NCBI RefSeq assembly: GCF_014651035.1
Contig: NZ_BMWC01000003.1
Span: 310,001-374,000, forward strand
DNA length: 64,000 bases
DNA from: Streptomyces lomondensis
GTDB taxonomy: Bacteria > Actinomycetota > Actinomycetes > Streptomycetales > Streptomycetaceae
Direction: 5' to 3'
In this document: piece by piece, positions 42,622 through 52,211 of the stretch
How positions within the stretch are numbered: position 1 is the first letter of the stretch
Layout: each line of letters begins with the position of its first letter
Position numbers and translations under genes: made by a program
Notes under the pieces: model-generated
The model's database searches: none
Seen by the model: only the letters and a program-made list of their open reading frames with translations
Told to the model about the DNA's origin: nothing

Positions 42622-43913
42622 CGTCGCTCCAGAGCACGGTCGGTGAGGGCCCCGGCGGAGCCCGTGTAGTGGGTCGGATCCAGGTCGACGTCCGCCAGCT
42701 CGGGCGCCTCGGCGAGCGGGCGCCCCTGGGCGGCCAGCCGGGTGAGGAGTTCCTTGGCCCGGGCACGGCCCAGCACCGGGGCCAGTTCGGCGGCCAGCCG
42801 CTCGGAGACGATCAACCCGTCGGTCAGATCCAGGTGTTCACGCATGGCCTCGGGCCTGACCCGCAGTCCCTCGGCCAGTTCGGCGGCGTCCCGGGCGGCC
42901 CCGCCGGCCAGCCGCAGCAGGTCCCGCAGCGGTTCCCACTCCGCGTGCCAGGCCCCGGCCGGCCGCTCGTCCTCCGCCGCCAGCGAGCCGTACAGCGTGG
43001 CCGCGAGCTGCGGTGCCCGCCGCGCGGCCGAGGCGATGAGGGTGGAGCGTACGGGGTTCGACTTGTGCGGCATGGCGGACGAACCCCCGCCGCTGCCCTC
43101 CGCGACCTCAGCGATCTCGGTCCGCGACAGGGTGAGGACGTCCGCGGCCATCTTGCCGAGCGCGCCCGCCGTGAACGCCAGGCACCCGGCGAGATCGGCG
43201 ACGGGCGTCCGCAGGGCGTGCCAGGGCAGGTCGGGGGCCTGGAGGCCGAGTTCGCGGGCGTACGCCACCGGCAGCGCGGTCGGATCGCCCGCGCCGTACG
43301 CCCCGAAGGCCGCCAACGTCCCCGCCGCGCCGCCGAGTTGGACGGGCAGCGACGCTCGTACGGCCGTCACCCGGTCTCGCGCGTCCAGCACCAGCGACCG
43401 CCATCCGGCCGCCTTCAGCCCGAAGGTGGTCGGTACGGCGTGCTGGGTGAGCGTCCGCCCCGGCAGCGCGGTGTCGCGGTGCTCGGCGGCCAGCCGGGAC
43501 AGGGCCTGGGCGGTACGGCCGAGGTCGGCGAGGAGCAGGTCCAGGGTGCGCGCGGCGACCAGCATCGTCGCGGTGTCCATGATGTCCTGGCTGGTCGCGC
43601 CCCGGTGGACGTAGGGGCCGTACGCCTCGCCGACGGCCTTCGTGAGATCCGCGACCAGGGGGATGACGGGGTTGCCGCCCGCGCGGGCCCGCTCGGCCAG
43701 GGACCGTACGTCGAACCCGTCGGAACCGGCCGCCTCGGTCACCGCCTCGGCCGCCTCGGCCGGGGCGAGCCCCAGTGCGGCCTGGGCCCGGGTCAGGGCG
43801 GCCTCCGCGTCGAGCAGCGCCCGCAGATACGCCTCGTCACTGGTGGCGGACGCGGCCGCCGAGCCGGCCCACCCGGGGGCGAGCAGACCGGTGTCGCCGT
43901 GCGCGGCTGTCAC
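42618..43913 (-). CDS. pcaB: 3-carboxy-cis,cis-muconate cycloisomerase
   Basis: 431 aa from the GTG at 43913, which overlaps the pcaG stop (GTGA). The fumarase/ASL superfamily signature GSSAMPHKSNPVRS is present, with the earlier HRGATSQDIMDTA and LPGRTLTQHAVPTTF motifs. The enzyme cyclises 3-carboxymuconate to 4-carboxymuconolactone in the beta-ketoadipate pathway. Its stop overlaps the TTG start of pcaL. Length and order are normal. Confidence 0.94.
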   Translation of the reverse strand: MTAAHGDTGLLAPGWAGSAAASATSDEAYLRALLDAEAALTRAQAALGLAPAEAAEAVTEAAGSDGFDVRSLAERARAGGNPVIPLVADLTKAVGEAYGPYVHRGATSQDIMDTATMLVAARTLDLLLADLGRTAQALSRLAAEHRDTALPGRTLTQHAVPTTFGLKAAGWRSLVLDARDRVTAVRASLPVQLGGAAGTLAAFGAYGAGDPTALPVAYARELGLQAPDLPWHALRTPVADLAGCLAFTAGALGKMAADVLTLSRTEIAEVAEGSGGGSSAMPHKSNPVRSTLIASAARRAPQLAATLYGSLAAEDERPAGAWHAEWEPLRDLLRLAGGAARDAAELAEGLRVRPEAMREHLDLTDGLIVSERLAAELAPVLGRARAKELLTRLAAQGRPLAEAPELADVDLDPTHYTGSAGALTDRALERR

Positions 43914-44515
43914 TGGAACTCCAGGAAGACCGTCTCGCCTTCTCCCTGAAGGCGGATGTCGAAACGGTACGTGCCGCCCGTCTCCTCCTTGGCGATCAGC
44001 GTGTCGCGGCGCCCGTCCTCCAGCCGGGACAGCAGCGGGTCGGCGGCGAGCGCCGCAGCGTCGCCCGGCAGGTAGATCCGGGTGTACAGGTGCACGAGGA
44101 GCCCCCGCGCGAAGACGCACACACTGAGGTACGGGGCGTTCCGGCCGCGCGCCCCGGGCCGCAGCGTGCGCGCGTACCAGTGGCCGTCGGTGTCGGTCTG
44201 GATGCGGCCCCAGCCGGTGAACTCCACGCCGTTGCGCCCCAGGAAGCCGCCCGAGGCCGGGTCGCGTCGCATCGAGCCGTCGGCGGTCGGCAGCCGGCCC
44301 TCCGGGTCCGGGCCCCACAGCTCGATCAGGGCGTCGGGCAGCGGCTGGCCCGCGCCGTCGGTGACGTACCCGTGCACGGTGACCGTGTCCGGATGCCCGG
44401 CGGGCGCGATGTCCTCACCGCCGCGGAACGGCAGCGCGTGGCCGTAGAACGGCCCGACGGTGTGCGAGGGCGTGGGCAGCACGCTCTCCGGCCGGCTGGT
44501 GTCGATCCTCGTCAT
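43910..44515 (-). CDS. pcaG: protocatechuate 3,4-dioxygenase, alpha subunit
   Basis: 201 aa, ATG start. Intradiol dioxygenase-like fold with TVGPFYGHALPF near the start, TVHGYVTDGAGQPLPDALI and GRIQTDTDGHWYARTL. It lacks the full iron ligand set of the beta subunit, as alpha subunits do, and pairs with PcaH 6 bp upstream. The complex opens protocatechuate between the hydroxyls to give 3-carboxy-cis,cis-muconate. Its stop overlaps the GTG of pcaB. Confidence 0.94.
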   Translation of the reverse strand: MTRIDTSRPESVLPTPSHTVGPFYGHALPFRGGEDIAPAGHPDTVTVHGYVTDGAGQPLPDALIELWGPDPEGRLPTADGSMRRDPASGGFLGRNGVEFTGWGRIQTDTDGHWYARTLRPGARGRNAPYLSVCVFARGLLVHLYTRIYLPGDAAALAADPLLSRLEDGRRDTLIAKEETGGTYRFDIRLQGEGETVFLEFQ

Positions 44516-44521
44516 GGCAGG

Positions 44522-45295
44522 TCAGCGCCCTTCTTCGATCCAGGTGGCCCGCGGGCCGTCCAGCACGATGTCCCAGTGGTAGCCCATCGAGAACTCCGGC
44601 ACCGACAGGCTGTGGTCGTACGTCGCGACCAGCCGCTGCCGGGCCGCGTCGTCCGTCACCGACTGGATGATCGGGTCGTAGGGGAACAGCGGGTCGCTCG
44701 GGAAGTACATCTGCGTCACGAGCCGCTGGGTGAACGCCGTGCCGAAGAGTGAGAAGTGGATGTGCGCCGGCCGCCAGGCGTTGAGGTGCTGGCGCCACGG
44801 GTACGGGCCCGGCTGGATGGTGGTGAAGTGGTAGCGGCCCTCGTCGTCGGTGAGGGTGCGGCCCACGCCCGTGAAGTTGGGGTCCAGCGGGGCGTCGTGC
44901 TGCTCGCGCTGGTGGGCGTAGCGGCCCGCCGAGTTGGCCTGCCAGATCTCCACGAGCTGGCCGCGCACCGGGCGGCCGTCGCGGTCCAGCAGCCGGCCGG
45001 AGACGGTGATGCGCTCACCGATCGGCTCCCCGTTGTGCTGCCGGGTGAGGTCGTTGTCGATCTCGGTGATGTCCCGCTCCCCGAAGGCCGGGGAGGACAG
45101 CTCCACCAGCTCCGGATCCTGGCTGACGTCGATGGTGACCGGCGCCTGCCTGGGGTGCCGGAGCACCGAGGAGCGGTACGGCGCGTAGTCCCGCCGCGGG
45201 TGGTGCTCGACGGGCCCGCCGTCGGCGAGCCGCTTCTCGTACGCGGCGTGCTCGGCCGCGATCTCCTGATCGATGTCGTGCTGCGTGAGAGTCAT
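44522..45295 (-). CDS. pcaH: protocatechuate 3,4-dioxygenase, beta subunit
   Basis: 257 aa, ATG after AGGAAA. The non-heme ferric site is visible: Tyr126 (SAGRYAHQ), Tyr165 (QPGPYPW), His178 and His180 (RPAHIHFSLFG). The N-terminal part is longer than the catalytic core, as in PcaH. It forms the active site with PcaG. It lies 94 bp after pcaF on the same strand; whether that gap holds another promoter is not clear. Confidence 0.95.
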   Translation of the reverse strand: MTLTQHDIDQEIAAEHAAYEKRLADGGPVEHHPRRDYAPYRSSVLRHPRQAPVTIDVSQDPELVELSSPAFGERDITEIDNDLTRQHNGEPIGERITVSGRLLDRDGRPVRGQLVEIWQANSAGRYAHQREQHDAPLDPNFTGVGRTLTDDEGRYHFTTIQPGPYPWRQHLNAWRPAHIHFSLFGTAFTQRLVTQMYFPSDPLFPYDPIIQSVTDDAARQRLVATYDHSLSVPEFSMGYHWDIVLDGPRATWIEEGR

Positions 45296-45389
45296 GGGGT
45301 TTCCTGGAGGGTCCTTGAGGGTCTCGCCCCGAAAGGGGCGCGGGGAACTGCGCGACCAGCCACAGACGGCCTGGAGTCGCGCGGATCGC

Positions 45390-46592
45390 CTAGCGTTCCA
45401 ATACGAGGGCGAGTCCTTGGCCCACCCCGATACACAGCGTGGCGACACCGACACCGCCACCACGCCGGGCCAGCTGATGAGCAACCGTGCCGGCGAGCCG
45501 CGCCCCGGACGCACCCAGCGGATGCCCGAGGGCGATCGCACCGCCCTGCGGATTGAGAATCGCCGGATCGAACTCGGGCCACTCGGCCACACACCCCAGC
45601 ACCTGCGCCGCGAACGCCTCGTTCAGCTCCAGCACGGACAGGTCGCCGAACCCCTTGCCCGCCTTGGCCAACGCCCGGTTCACGGCCTCGACGGGCGCCA
45701 GCCCGAAGTAGTGCGGGTCGGTCGCGGAGACACCGGTCGCCCGGACCCGGGCGAGCGGCTCGCGCCCCGTGGCCCGCAACCCCTCCTCGTCGACGAGCAG
45801 CAGCGCCGCCGCACCGTCGTTGAGCGGGGAGGCGTTGCCCGCCGTCACCGTCCCGCCGTCCTGACGGAACGACGGCTTCAGCTTGGCCATCGCCGTCAGG
45901 GAGGCATCCGCACGGACGCTCTCGTCGGCGGCGAACAGCACCGGGTCACCCTTGCGCTGCGGAATCGCCACCGGCGCCAACTCGACGTCGAACAAGCCCT
46001 GTCGCTGTGCGACGGCAGCCTTCTCGTGGCTGCGCAGGGCGAACTCGTCCTGCTGCTCGCGGCTGATCTTGTGCTTGTCCGCGATGAGTTCCGCGCTCTC
46101 GCCCAGCGGAATGGTCCACTGCGGGTCCATCCCCGGATTGACCATGCGCCAGCCGAGGGTCGTGGAGTACAGCTCGGTGTGCCCGGCAGGGAAGGGCTTG
46201 TCGCTCTTCGGCAGGACGTACGGCGCCCGGGTCATCGACTCGACACCGCCCGCCAGCGCGATCGAGGCATCGCCCAGCGCGATCGCACGGGCCGCCTGGA
46301 CCACCGCCTCCAGGCCGGACGCGCACAGCCGGTTGACGGTCACGCCCGGCACGGACGTGGGCAGGCCCGCGAGCAGGGCGGCCATGCGGCCGACGTTGCG
46401 GTTCTCCTCACCGGCGCCGTTGGCGTTGCCGAGGTACACGTCCTCGATCCGCGCCGGGTCCAGCTCGGGCGTGCGGGCGAGGAGTTCACGGATGGCGTGC
46501 GCGGCCAGGTCGTCCGGGCGGACGGAGGCCAGTGCGCCGTTGTAGCGGCCGATCGGCGTGCGGACCGCGTCGACGATGTAGACGTCCTTCAC
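45390..46592 (-). CDS. pcaF: beta-ketoadipyl-CoA thiolase
   Basis: 400 aa from the GTG at 46592, overlapping the pcaJ stop (GTGA). The acyl-accepting cysteine is in [13 protein letters not shown] (Cys90), [13 protein letters not shown] is a thiolase mark, and the C-terminal [16 protein letters not shown] and TLCIGVGQG give the His and second Cys. It cleaves beta-ketoadipyl-CoA to succinyl-CoA and acetyl-CoA, the last pathway step. A generic acetyl-CoA acetyltransferase is excluded by the operon context. Confidence 0.94.
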   Translation of the reverse strand: MKDVYIVDAVRTPIGRYNGALASVRPDDLAAHAIRELLARTPELDPARIEDVYLGNANGAGEENRNVGRMAALLAGLPTSVPGVTVNRLCASGLEAVVQAARAIALGDASIALAGGVESMTRAPYVLPKSDKPFPAGHTELYSTTLGWRMVNPGMDPQWTIPLGESAELIADKHKISREQQDEFALRSHEKAAVAQRQGLFDVELAPVAIPQRKGDPVLFAADESVRADASLTAMAKLKPSFRQDGGTVTAGNASPLNDGAAALLLVDEEGLRATGREPLARVRATGVSATDPHYFGLAPVEAVNRALAKAGKGFGDLSVLELNEAFAAQVLGCVAEWPEFDPAILNPQGGAIALGHPLGASGARLAGTVAHQLARRGGGVGVATLCIGVGQGLALVLER

Positions 46593-47233
46593 TTCACGCC
46601 CTCCGGCACGGTCAGTTCGGCATCGGTCTTGGCCGCGATCTCGTCGGCGGTCACGCCCGGCGCGGTCTCGACCAGGACGAGCCCGTCGTCGGTGACGTCG
46701 AGGACGCCGAGGTCGGTGATGATCCGGTTCACGCACCCCTTGCCGGTCAGCGGCAGGGCGCACTCCTTGAGGATCTTCGGTGAGCCGTCCTTGGCGGTGT
46801 GCGTCATGACCACGATGACCGTGCGGGCGCCGTGCACCAGGTCCATCGCGCCGCCGATGCCGGTGACCAGCTTGCCGGGGACGGCCCAGTTGGCCAGGTC
46901 GCCCCGCTCGGACACCTGCATGGCGCCCAGCACGGCCACGTCGATGTGCCCGCCCCGGATCATCGAGAACGACAGCGCGGAGTCGAAGAAGGACGCTCCC
47001 GGCAGGACCGTGACGGTCTCCTTGCCGGCGTTGATCAGGTCCGGGTCGACGGTGTCCTCGGTGGGATAGGGGCCGGTGCCCAGGATGCCGTTCTCCGATT
47101 CGAGGACGACCTCGACGCCCTCGGGCAGGTGGTTCGGGATCAGGGTCGGCAGACCGATGCCGAGGTTGACGTACTGCCCGTCCCGCAGTTCCCGGGCCGC
47201 CCGCGCGGCCATCTCCTCACGACTCCAGGCCAT
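46589..47233 (-). CDS. pcaJ: 3-oxoadipate CoA-transferase, beta subunit
   Basis: 214 aa, ATG sharing one base with the pcaI stop. The catalytic glutamate lies in [13 protein letters not shown] (SENG motif), and the start [20 protein letters not shown] is typical of SCOT-type beta subunits. With PcaI it moves CoA from succinyl-CoA to beta-ketoadipate. The following gene, the thiolase, overlaps by 4 bp. Confidence 0.94.
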   Translation of the reverse strand: MAWSREEMAARAARELRDGQYVNLGIGLPTLIPNHLPEGVEVVLESENGILGTGPYPTEDTVDPDLINAGKETVTVLPGASFFDSALSFSMIRGGHIDVAVLGAMQVSERGDLANWAVPGKLVTGIGGAMDLVHGARTVIVVMTHTAKDGSPKILKECALPLTGKGCVNRIITDLGVLDVTDDGLVLVETAPGVTADEIAAKTDAELTVPEGVK

Positions 47234-47988
47234 CAGGACCTCACCGTCCGCTGCTCGATCTTCTTGTCCGCCGCCTGCTCCGGGGTCAGCGCGAGCACCC
47301 GCTGTACGAAGATCCCGGGCAGGTGCACCGCGTCCGGGTCGATCTCGCCGGGCTCCACCAGCTCCTCCACCTCGGCGATCGTCACCCGGCCCGCCATCGC
47401 GGCCAGCGGGTTGAAGTTGCGGGAGGACTTGTTGAACACGAGGTTCCCGTGCCGGTCCCCGCGCGCCGCCCGCACCAGGGCGAAGTCGGTGCGGATGCCC
47501 CGCTCCAGCACGTACTCCGTGCCCTCGAACTCCCGGACCTCCTTCGGCGGTGAGGCCAGCGCGACCCCGCCCTGACCGTCGTAGCGCCACGGCAGCCCGC
47601 CCTCGGCGACCTGGGTGCCCACCCCGGCCGGGGTGTAGAAGGCGGGGATCCCGGCCCCGCCCGCCCGCAGCCGCTCGGCCAGCGTGCCCTGCGGGATCAG
47701 CTCCACCTCCAGCTCCCCGGCCAGGTACTGCCGCGCGAACTCCTTGTTCGCCCCGATGTAGGAGCCCGTCACCCGGGCGATCCGCCCCGCGGCGAGCAGC
47801 ACCGCGAGCCCGGACTCCATCGCCCCGCAGTTGTTGGAGACCACCGACAACCCGCCCACACCGCGCTCGTAGAGCGCCTGGATCAGCACGTTCGGCACAC
47901 CGGACAGCCCGAAACCACCCACCGCCAGCGACGCGCCGTCCGGCACGTCGGCCACCGCCTCCAGGGCTGTGGCGACCACCTTGTCCAT
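47233..47988 (-). CDS. pcaI: 3-oxoadipate CoA-transferase, alpha subunit
   Basis: 251 aa, ATG at 47988. The alpha-subunit motif [17 protein letters not shown] (GGFG) is near residue 25, with [20 protein letters not shown] and [13 protein letters not shown] following. It is the first gene of the pca operon and lies opposite pcaV across a 206-bp intergenic region with two candidate PcaV sites. Length is normal. Confidence 0.94.
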   Translation of the reverse strand: MDKVVATALEAVADVPDGASLAVGGFGLSGVPNVLIQALYERGVGGLSVVSNNCGAMESGLAVLLAAGRIARVTGSYIGANKEFARQYLAGELEVELIPQGTLAERLRAGGAGIPAFYTPAGVGTQVAEGGLPWRYDGQGGVALASPPKEVREFEGTEYVLERGIRTDFALVRAARGDRHGNLVFNKSSRNFNPLAAMAGRVTIAEVEELVEPGEIDPDAVHLPGIFVQRVLALTPEQAADKKIEQRTVRS

Positions 47989-48022
47989 CCGAGAAGCCCC
48001 ATCTCTTCCGAGCGACCGACCG

Positions 48023-48046
48023 AATTAATCAGGGCACTGAGTATTT
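48023..48046. promoter_or_regulatory. candidate PcaV operator, pcaI side
   Basis: AATTAATCAGGG (48023-48034) and CACTGAGTATTT (48035-48046) form an imperfect palindrome with 9 of 12 pairs matching. It shares TCAGxG/CxCTGA with the second site. The two sites face the two divergent genes. Confidence 0.5.
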
Positions 48047-48153
48047 CCCCGAAGCTCCCCTCACGCTGCCACCGGGGCAGCGGGGCGTCAAGACCTCGGG
48101 TTATTCGCCCGCTGATCGCCTCCGCGGGTGGCAGACAGTCTTGTCCTGGCCCG

Positions 48154-48179
48154 GTATTGTTCAGTGCACCGACGAATAC
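48154..48179. promoter_or_regulatory. candidate PcaV operator, pcaV side
   Basis: Left arm GTATTGTTCAGTG (48154-48166) and right arm CACCGACGAATAC (48167-48179) match at 10 of 13 pairs. TATTGT (48155-48160) inside it could be the -10 of pcaV, giving autorepression. Confidence 0.55.
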
Positions 48180-48194
48180 GACCGAGGGGTGCAC

Positions 48195-48659
48195 ATGGCG
48201 GCGGCGGACCTCACCACCCACCCCGGGCACCTGGCCCGGCGGCTCCAGCAGGCCCACTACCTGCTGTGGAACACGATGGTCTCCGAGGAGATCACCTCGC
48301 CCCAGTTCGCGGTCCTCAATACGCTCGTCGCCGAGCCGGGCCTGGACCAGCGCACGGTGGGGGAGCGGGTCGGGCTCGACCGGTCCACGATCGCCGAGGT
48401 GATCAGCCGCCTCGGCCGGCGCGGACTGCTCGACAAGGTCCGCGACCCGCAGGACGGCCGCCGCTTCCTGCTGCGCCTGACGGACGAGGGCGTGCGCACG
48501 CACCGCAAGCTGACCGTGCGCACCGCGCGGATGAACCAGGTCTTCCTCGCCCCGCTGACCCCCGAGGAGCGGACGGTGTTCTTCGACCTCATCCGGCGGG
48601 TGGCGGACGCGGCCGAGGGGCTGCGCAACCCCGAGGAGCCCCTGGTGGCGCCCCGCTGA
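48195..48659 (+). CDS. pcaV: MarR-family regulator of the pca operon
   Basis: 154 aa from the ATG at 48195, 6 nt after GAGGGG; a GTG two codons upstream is possible. The MarR winged HTH is at about residues 45-105 (LDQRTVGERVGLDRSTIAEV, KVRDPQDGRRFLLRLT). Position 15 is Arg in LARRLQQAHYLLW; in the characterised Streptomyces PcaV an arginine at this place is key to ligand and DNA response. It is divergent from pcaI, as expected for PcaV, which represses the operon until protocatechuate binds. Confidence 0.9.
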   Translation: MAAADLTTHPGHLARRLQQAHYLLWNTMVSEEITSPQFAVLNTLVAEPGLDQRTVGERVGLDRSTIAEVISRLGRRGLLDKVRDPQDGRRFLLRLTDEGVRTHRKLTVRTARMNQVFLAPLTPEERTVFFDLIRRVADAAEGLRNPEEPLVAPR

Positions 48660-48691
48660 CCCGCGCGGCCCGGGCGGAATGGGCTGAACGG

Positions 48692-49687
48692 TCAGGGCGC
48701 CTTGGCGTACACCACCCACACCTGGCCCTCCGCGAAGTTCACCGGCTTGCCGTCGCCGGTGGTGAACGCCGTGCCGTCGGCGGCGTCCCCGCGCTTCCAG
48801 TTCACGTCGTAGGCCCGGCCGTCGCGCAGCACCTTCGCCTTGCCCGAGCCGACCGTCTCGGTGTACGGCGTGTTGTTGCCGAGGAAGTCGCGGAAGGCGG
48901 ACTCGCGCACCTTGACGTACTGCACGACAACCGTCGCGGCCGCCATCCGCTCGCCGCCGGCCATCGTGGCGGGCGCGCCGTCCATGCCGACCAGCCAGCG
49001 GTCGCGGGCGTCCGACCAGGTGAAGGTGAAGCGGGCCGCCGGGTAGCGCACCGTCTGCGACTCCGTCGCCGTGCCGCCGGCGGGGGCGGAGCCGTAGCGG
49101 AAGCCGGTGGTCAGGGCCGCCCGGCCCGGGGGCTCGGGCAGGATCCGCTCGGGCCGCAGGAAGAGGTTGTACGGGGCGGGCCGGTCGGAGCCGCGGAAGA
49201 AGGCCTCGGAGGCGCTGCTCGGCGTCTCCGCCCGCAGCGGGGCCCGGTCGATCAGCGGCAGGAGCTTCCGCTGCGCGCCGGAGAAGGCGAGCGTGGGCCG
49301 GTCGAACTGGCGCAGCAGCTCCAGATCCGACTCGCGTGCGCTGCGCACCGGCCCGACCGTCTTCGGCACCTGGGTCGCGTACACCGCCATCAGCCGGCTC
49401 AGCCCGCCCTCGACCTGCTCCACGTACACCACGTCCGCGGCGTCCACGCCTGTGTGGGGCCGGGCCGCGCGGGCGTTGTCGATCTTGACGGCGAGCACGG
49501 AGGAGCCGGTCGCCGAGGGCGATGTCCCCTGCTTCGACTCCCGGGCCGTTCCCCGTCCGTCGTCGGTGGTGCCGCCCCCGTTCGTGCAGCCCGCGGCCAG
49601 GGCGGCCGTCACCGTGGCGGCCAGCAGCGCCGCTGTCGTCGCCGCGCGCCGTCCGCGCGCCCCTCGTCCCATGCCCACCGTCGCCAC
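48692..49687 (-). CDS. DUF3048 domain lipoprotein
   Basis: About 331 aa using the GTG at 49687, which has AGGGG upstream; an ATG at 49672 is an alternative. The signal region ends in the lipobox LAAGC, so the protein is a surface lipoprotein. The mature part has the DUF3048 pattern: VLAVKIDNARAARPHTGVDA, DVVYVEQVEGGLSRLMAVY, VGPVRSARESDLELLRQFD. Family members occur in Gram-positive bacteria; the enzymatic role is unknown to me. It diverges from the alcohol dehydrogenase gene. Confidence 0.85.
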   Translation of the reverse strand: MATVGMGRGARGRRAATTAALLAATVTAALAAGCTNGGGTTDDGRGTARESKQGTSPSATGSSVLAVKIDNARAARPHTGVDAADVVYVEQVEGGLSRLMAVYATQVPKTVGPVRSARESDLELLRQFDRPTLAFSGAQRKLLPLIDRAPLRAETPSSASEAFFRGSDRPAPYNLFLRPERILPEPPGRAALTTGFRYGSAPAGGTATESQTVRYPAARFTFTWSDARDRWLVGMDGAPATMAGGERMAAATVVVQYVKVRESAFRDFLGNNTPYTETVGSGKAKVLRDGRAYDVNWKRGDAADGTAFTTGDGKPVNFAEGQVWVVYAKAP

Positions 49688-49875
49688 CGCGCCCCTGTCA
49701 TCGATTTGTCTTGATTGTGCACTTATCTGACCATCGATGGCCATACCCGATCGTTCTTGGTGGGACGGTGTCCGCCCGGTGTCCGCCGATCGGCTCAAGG
49801 TTCAGCGCGGGGCGCCCGGGTACCCGGGCCTCGCCGGCCGACCGACGCGCACGCTGACGGAGGGAGCGCGAGGCG

Positions 49876-51066
49876 ATGAGGGCAGTGACCTGGCAGGGCA
49901 AGCGGAATGTGCGCGTGGAGGACGTGCCCGATCCGCGGATCCAGGAACCGACGGACGCGGTCATCCGCATCACCTCCAGCGGGCTGTGCGGATCCGACCT
50001 GCACCTGTACGAGGTGCTCACCCCGTTCATGACCCCGGGCGACATCCTCGGCCACGAGCCCATCGGCATCGTCGAGGAGGTCGGCGCCGGCGTCCCGGAC
50101 CTCCAGGTCGGGGACCGGGTCGTGGTGCCGTTCCAGATCGCGTGCGGCAACTGCTGGATGTGCCTCACCGGCCTGCCCACCCAGTGCGAGACCACCCAGG
50201 TCCACGGCGAGGGCATGGGCGCCGCCCTGTTCGGCTACACCCGCCTGTACGGCGCGGTGCCGGGCGCCCAGGCCGAGTACCTGCGCGTCCCGCAGGCGCA
50301 GTACGGCCCGATCAAGGTCCCGGAGGGCCCGCCCGACGACCGCTTCGTCTACCTCTCCGACGTGCTGCCCACCGCCTGGCAGGCGGTCGCCTACGCCGAC
50401 GTCCCGCAGGGCGGCAGCATCGCCGTACTCGGCCTCGGACCCATCGGCGACATGGCCTGCCGCGTTGCCCAGGTGCGGGGCGCCGGACGGGTGTTCGGCG
50501 TGGACCTGGTCCCCGAGCGACTGAGCCGGGCCCGTGCGCGGGGCGTGGAGACGTACGACCTCAGGTCCTTCGACAACGAGAAGGAACTCGTCGCCGCGAT
50601 CCGCGACGAGACCGACGGCCGGGGCCCCGACGCCGTGATCGACGCGGTCGGCACCGAGGCCCACGGCAGCGCGGCGGCCAAACTCGCCCAGCAGGCATCG
50701 GCGATGCTGCCCCGCAAGCTGGGCGGCCCGCTCGCCGAACGCTTCAGCGTCGACCGCCTCGGCGCCCTGTACACCGCCATCGACCTGGTGCGCCGCGGCG
50801 GCACCCTCTCGCTCTCCGGTGTCTACGGCGGCATGGCCGACCCGATGCCGATGCTCACCCTGTTCGACAAGCAGATCCAGATGCGCATGGGCCAGGCCAA
50901 CGTCCGCCGCTGGAGCGACGACATCATCCCGTACCTGACCGACGAGGACCCGCTCGGCGTGGACGACTTCGCCACCCACCGGGTGCCGCTGTCGGAGGCA
51001 CCGCACGCGTACGAGATGTTCCAGCGCAAGCAGGACGGCGCGGTCAAGGTGCTGATGCAGCCCTGA
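49876..51066 (+). CDS. zinc-dependent alcohol dehydrogenase, formaldehyde dehydrogenase-like
   Basis: 396 aa, ATG after GGAGGGAGCGAGG. The catalytic zinc site is in SGLCGSDLHLYE and GHEPIGIVEEVG; the structural zinc loop is CGNCWMCLTGLPTQCE; the NAD motif is VLGLGPIGDMA. Similar proteins are annotated as glutathione-independent formaldehyde or threonine/alcohol dehydrogenases. If methoxyaromatics are demethylated by the Rieske system, formaldehyde would be made, so a detoxifying role is possible, but the genes are 28 kb apart. It converges with the ligase gene. Confidence 0.88.
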   Translation: MRAVTWQGKRNVRVEDVPDPRIQEPTDAVIRITSSGLCGSDLHLYEVLTPFMTPGDILGHEPIGIVEEVGAGVPDLQVGDRVVVPFQIACGNCWMCLTGLPTQCETTQVHGEGMGAALFGYTRLYGAVPGAQAEYLRVPQAQYGPIKVPEGPPDDRFVYLSDVLPTAWQAVAYADVPQGGSIAVLGLGPIGDMACRVAQVRGAGRVFGVDLVPERLSRARARGVETYDLRSFDNEKELVAAIRDETDGRGPDAVIDAVGTEAHGSAAAKLAQQASAMLPRKLGGPLAERFSVDRLGALYTAIDLVRRGGTLSLSGVYGGMADPMPMLTLFDKQIQMRMGQANVRRWSDDIIPYLTDEDPLGVDDFATHRVPLSEAPHAYEMFQRKQDGAVKVLMQP

Positions 51067-51072
51067 GACCCG

Positions 51073-52137
51073 TCAGGCGCCGAGGATCTCCGCCAGGTCG
51101 TAGCGGACCGGCTCCTGGAGCTGCGCGTACGTGCAGCTCTCCGGGGTCCGGTCCGGGCGCCAGCGGCGGAAGCGGGCGGTGTGCCGGAAGCGCTGCCCGT
51201 TCTCCATGTGGTCGTACGCCACCTCGGCCACCCGCTCCGGCCTGAGCGGCACCCACGACAGGTCCTTCCGGCCCGACCAGCGGCTCGGCGCCCCGGGCAG
51301 CCGGGCCGTCTCGTGCGCGGCCTCCTCGGACCAGGCCGCCCACGGATGCCCCGCCACGTCGTCCATGCGCAGCGGCTCCAGCTCCGCCACCAGCTCGGCG
51401 CGCCGCTTCATCGGGAAGGCGGCGGACACGCCCACGTGCTGGAGGGTGCCCCGGTCGTCGTACAGGCCGAGCAGCAGCGAGCCCACGACCGGCCCGCTCT
51501 TGTGGAAGCGGTACCCGGCGACCACGACGTCCGCCGTGCGCTCGTGCTTGATCTTGAACATGGCGCGCTCGTCCGGGCGGTAGCGCACGGTCAGCGGCTT
51601 GGCGATGACCCCGTCCAGGCCGGCCCCCTCGTACTCCTCGAACCACTGCCGCGCCACCTCGATGTCCGTGGTCGCCGGCGCCAGATGCACCGGCGCCCGC
51701 ACCCCGGCCAGTTCCCCGGTCAGCCGCTCCCGCCGGTCCGTCAGCGGGGCGTCCATCAGCGACTCGTCCCCCAGCGCCAGCAGGTCGAAGGCGACCAGCG
51801 AGGCCGGCGTCCGCTCGGCCAGCATCCGCACCCGCGAGTCCGCCGGGTGGATCCGCTCCGTCAGCGCGTCGAAGTCCAGCCGCCCCTCCCGCGCGATCAC
51901 GATCTCCCCGTCCACCACGCACCGCTCGGGCAACCGCTCCCGCACGGCCGTCACCAGCTCGGGAAAATACCTGGTCAGCGGCTTCCCCGTCCGGCTGCCG
52001 AGCTCGACCTCGTCCCCGTCGCGGAACACGATCGCCCGGAACCCGTCCCACTTCGCCTCGTACTGCATGCCCGCCGGGATCGCCGCCACGGACTTGGCGA
52101 GCATCGGCAGCACGGGGGGCATCACGGGCAGATCCAT
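51073..52137 (-). CDS. ATP-dependent DNA ligase (LigC type)
   Basis: 354 aa, ATG start. The adenylated lysine is Lys29 in YEAKWDGFRA, with later nucleotidyl-transferase motifs VVDGEIVI, SLVAFDLLALG, GLDGVIAKP and MFKIKHERTADVVV. An OB-fold C-terminal part follows. The size is that of mycobacterial LigC, a ligase with roles in repair or backup NHEJ, without the polymerase and nuclease domains of LigD. It is divergent, across about 75 bp, from a LigD-type polymerase gene, which supports joint action in break repair. No ku gene is in the window. Confidence 0.93.
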   Translation of the reverse strand: MDLPVMPPVLPMLAKSVAAIPAGMQYEAKWDGFRAIVFRDGDEVELGSRTGKPLTRYFPELVTAVRERLPERCVVDGEIVIAREGRLDFDALTERIHPADSRVRMLAERTPASLVAFDLLALGDESLMDAPLTDRRERLTGELAGVRAPVHLAPATTDIEVARQWFEEYEGAGLDGVIAKPLTVRYRPDERAMFKIKHERTADVVVAGYRFHKSGPVVGSLLLGLYDDRGTLQHVGVSAAFPMKRRAELVAELEPLRMDDVAGHPWAAWSEEAAHETARLPGAPSRWSGRKDLSWVPLRPERVAEVAYDHMENGQRFRHTARFRRWRPDRTPESCTYAQLQEPVRYDLAEILGA

Positions 52138-52211
52138 GGCTCGATTCTGCTCTTGTATGCCATGGAGTGCCCGATGTGCGAGGTATGCGGGCTACGCCTA
52201 CCGTGGCGGAC

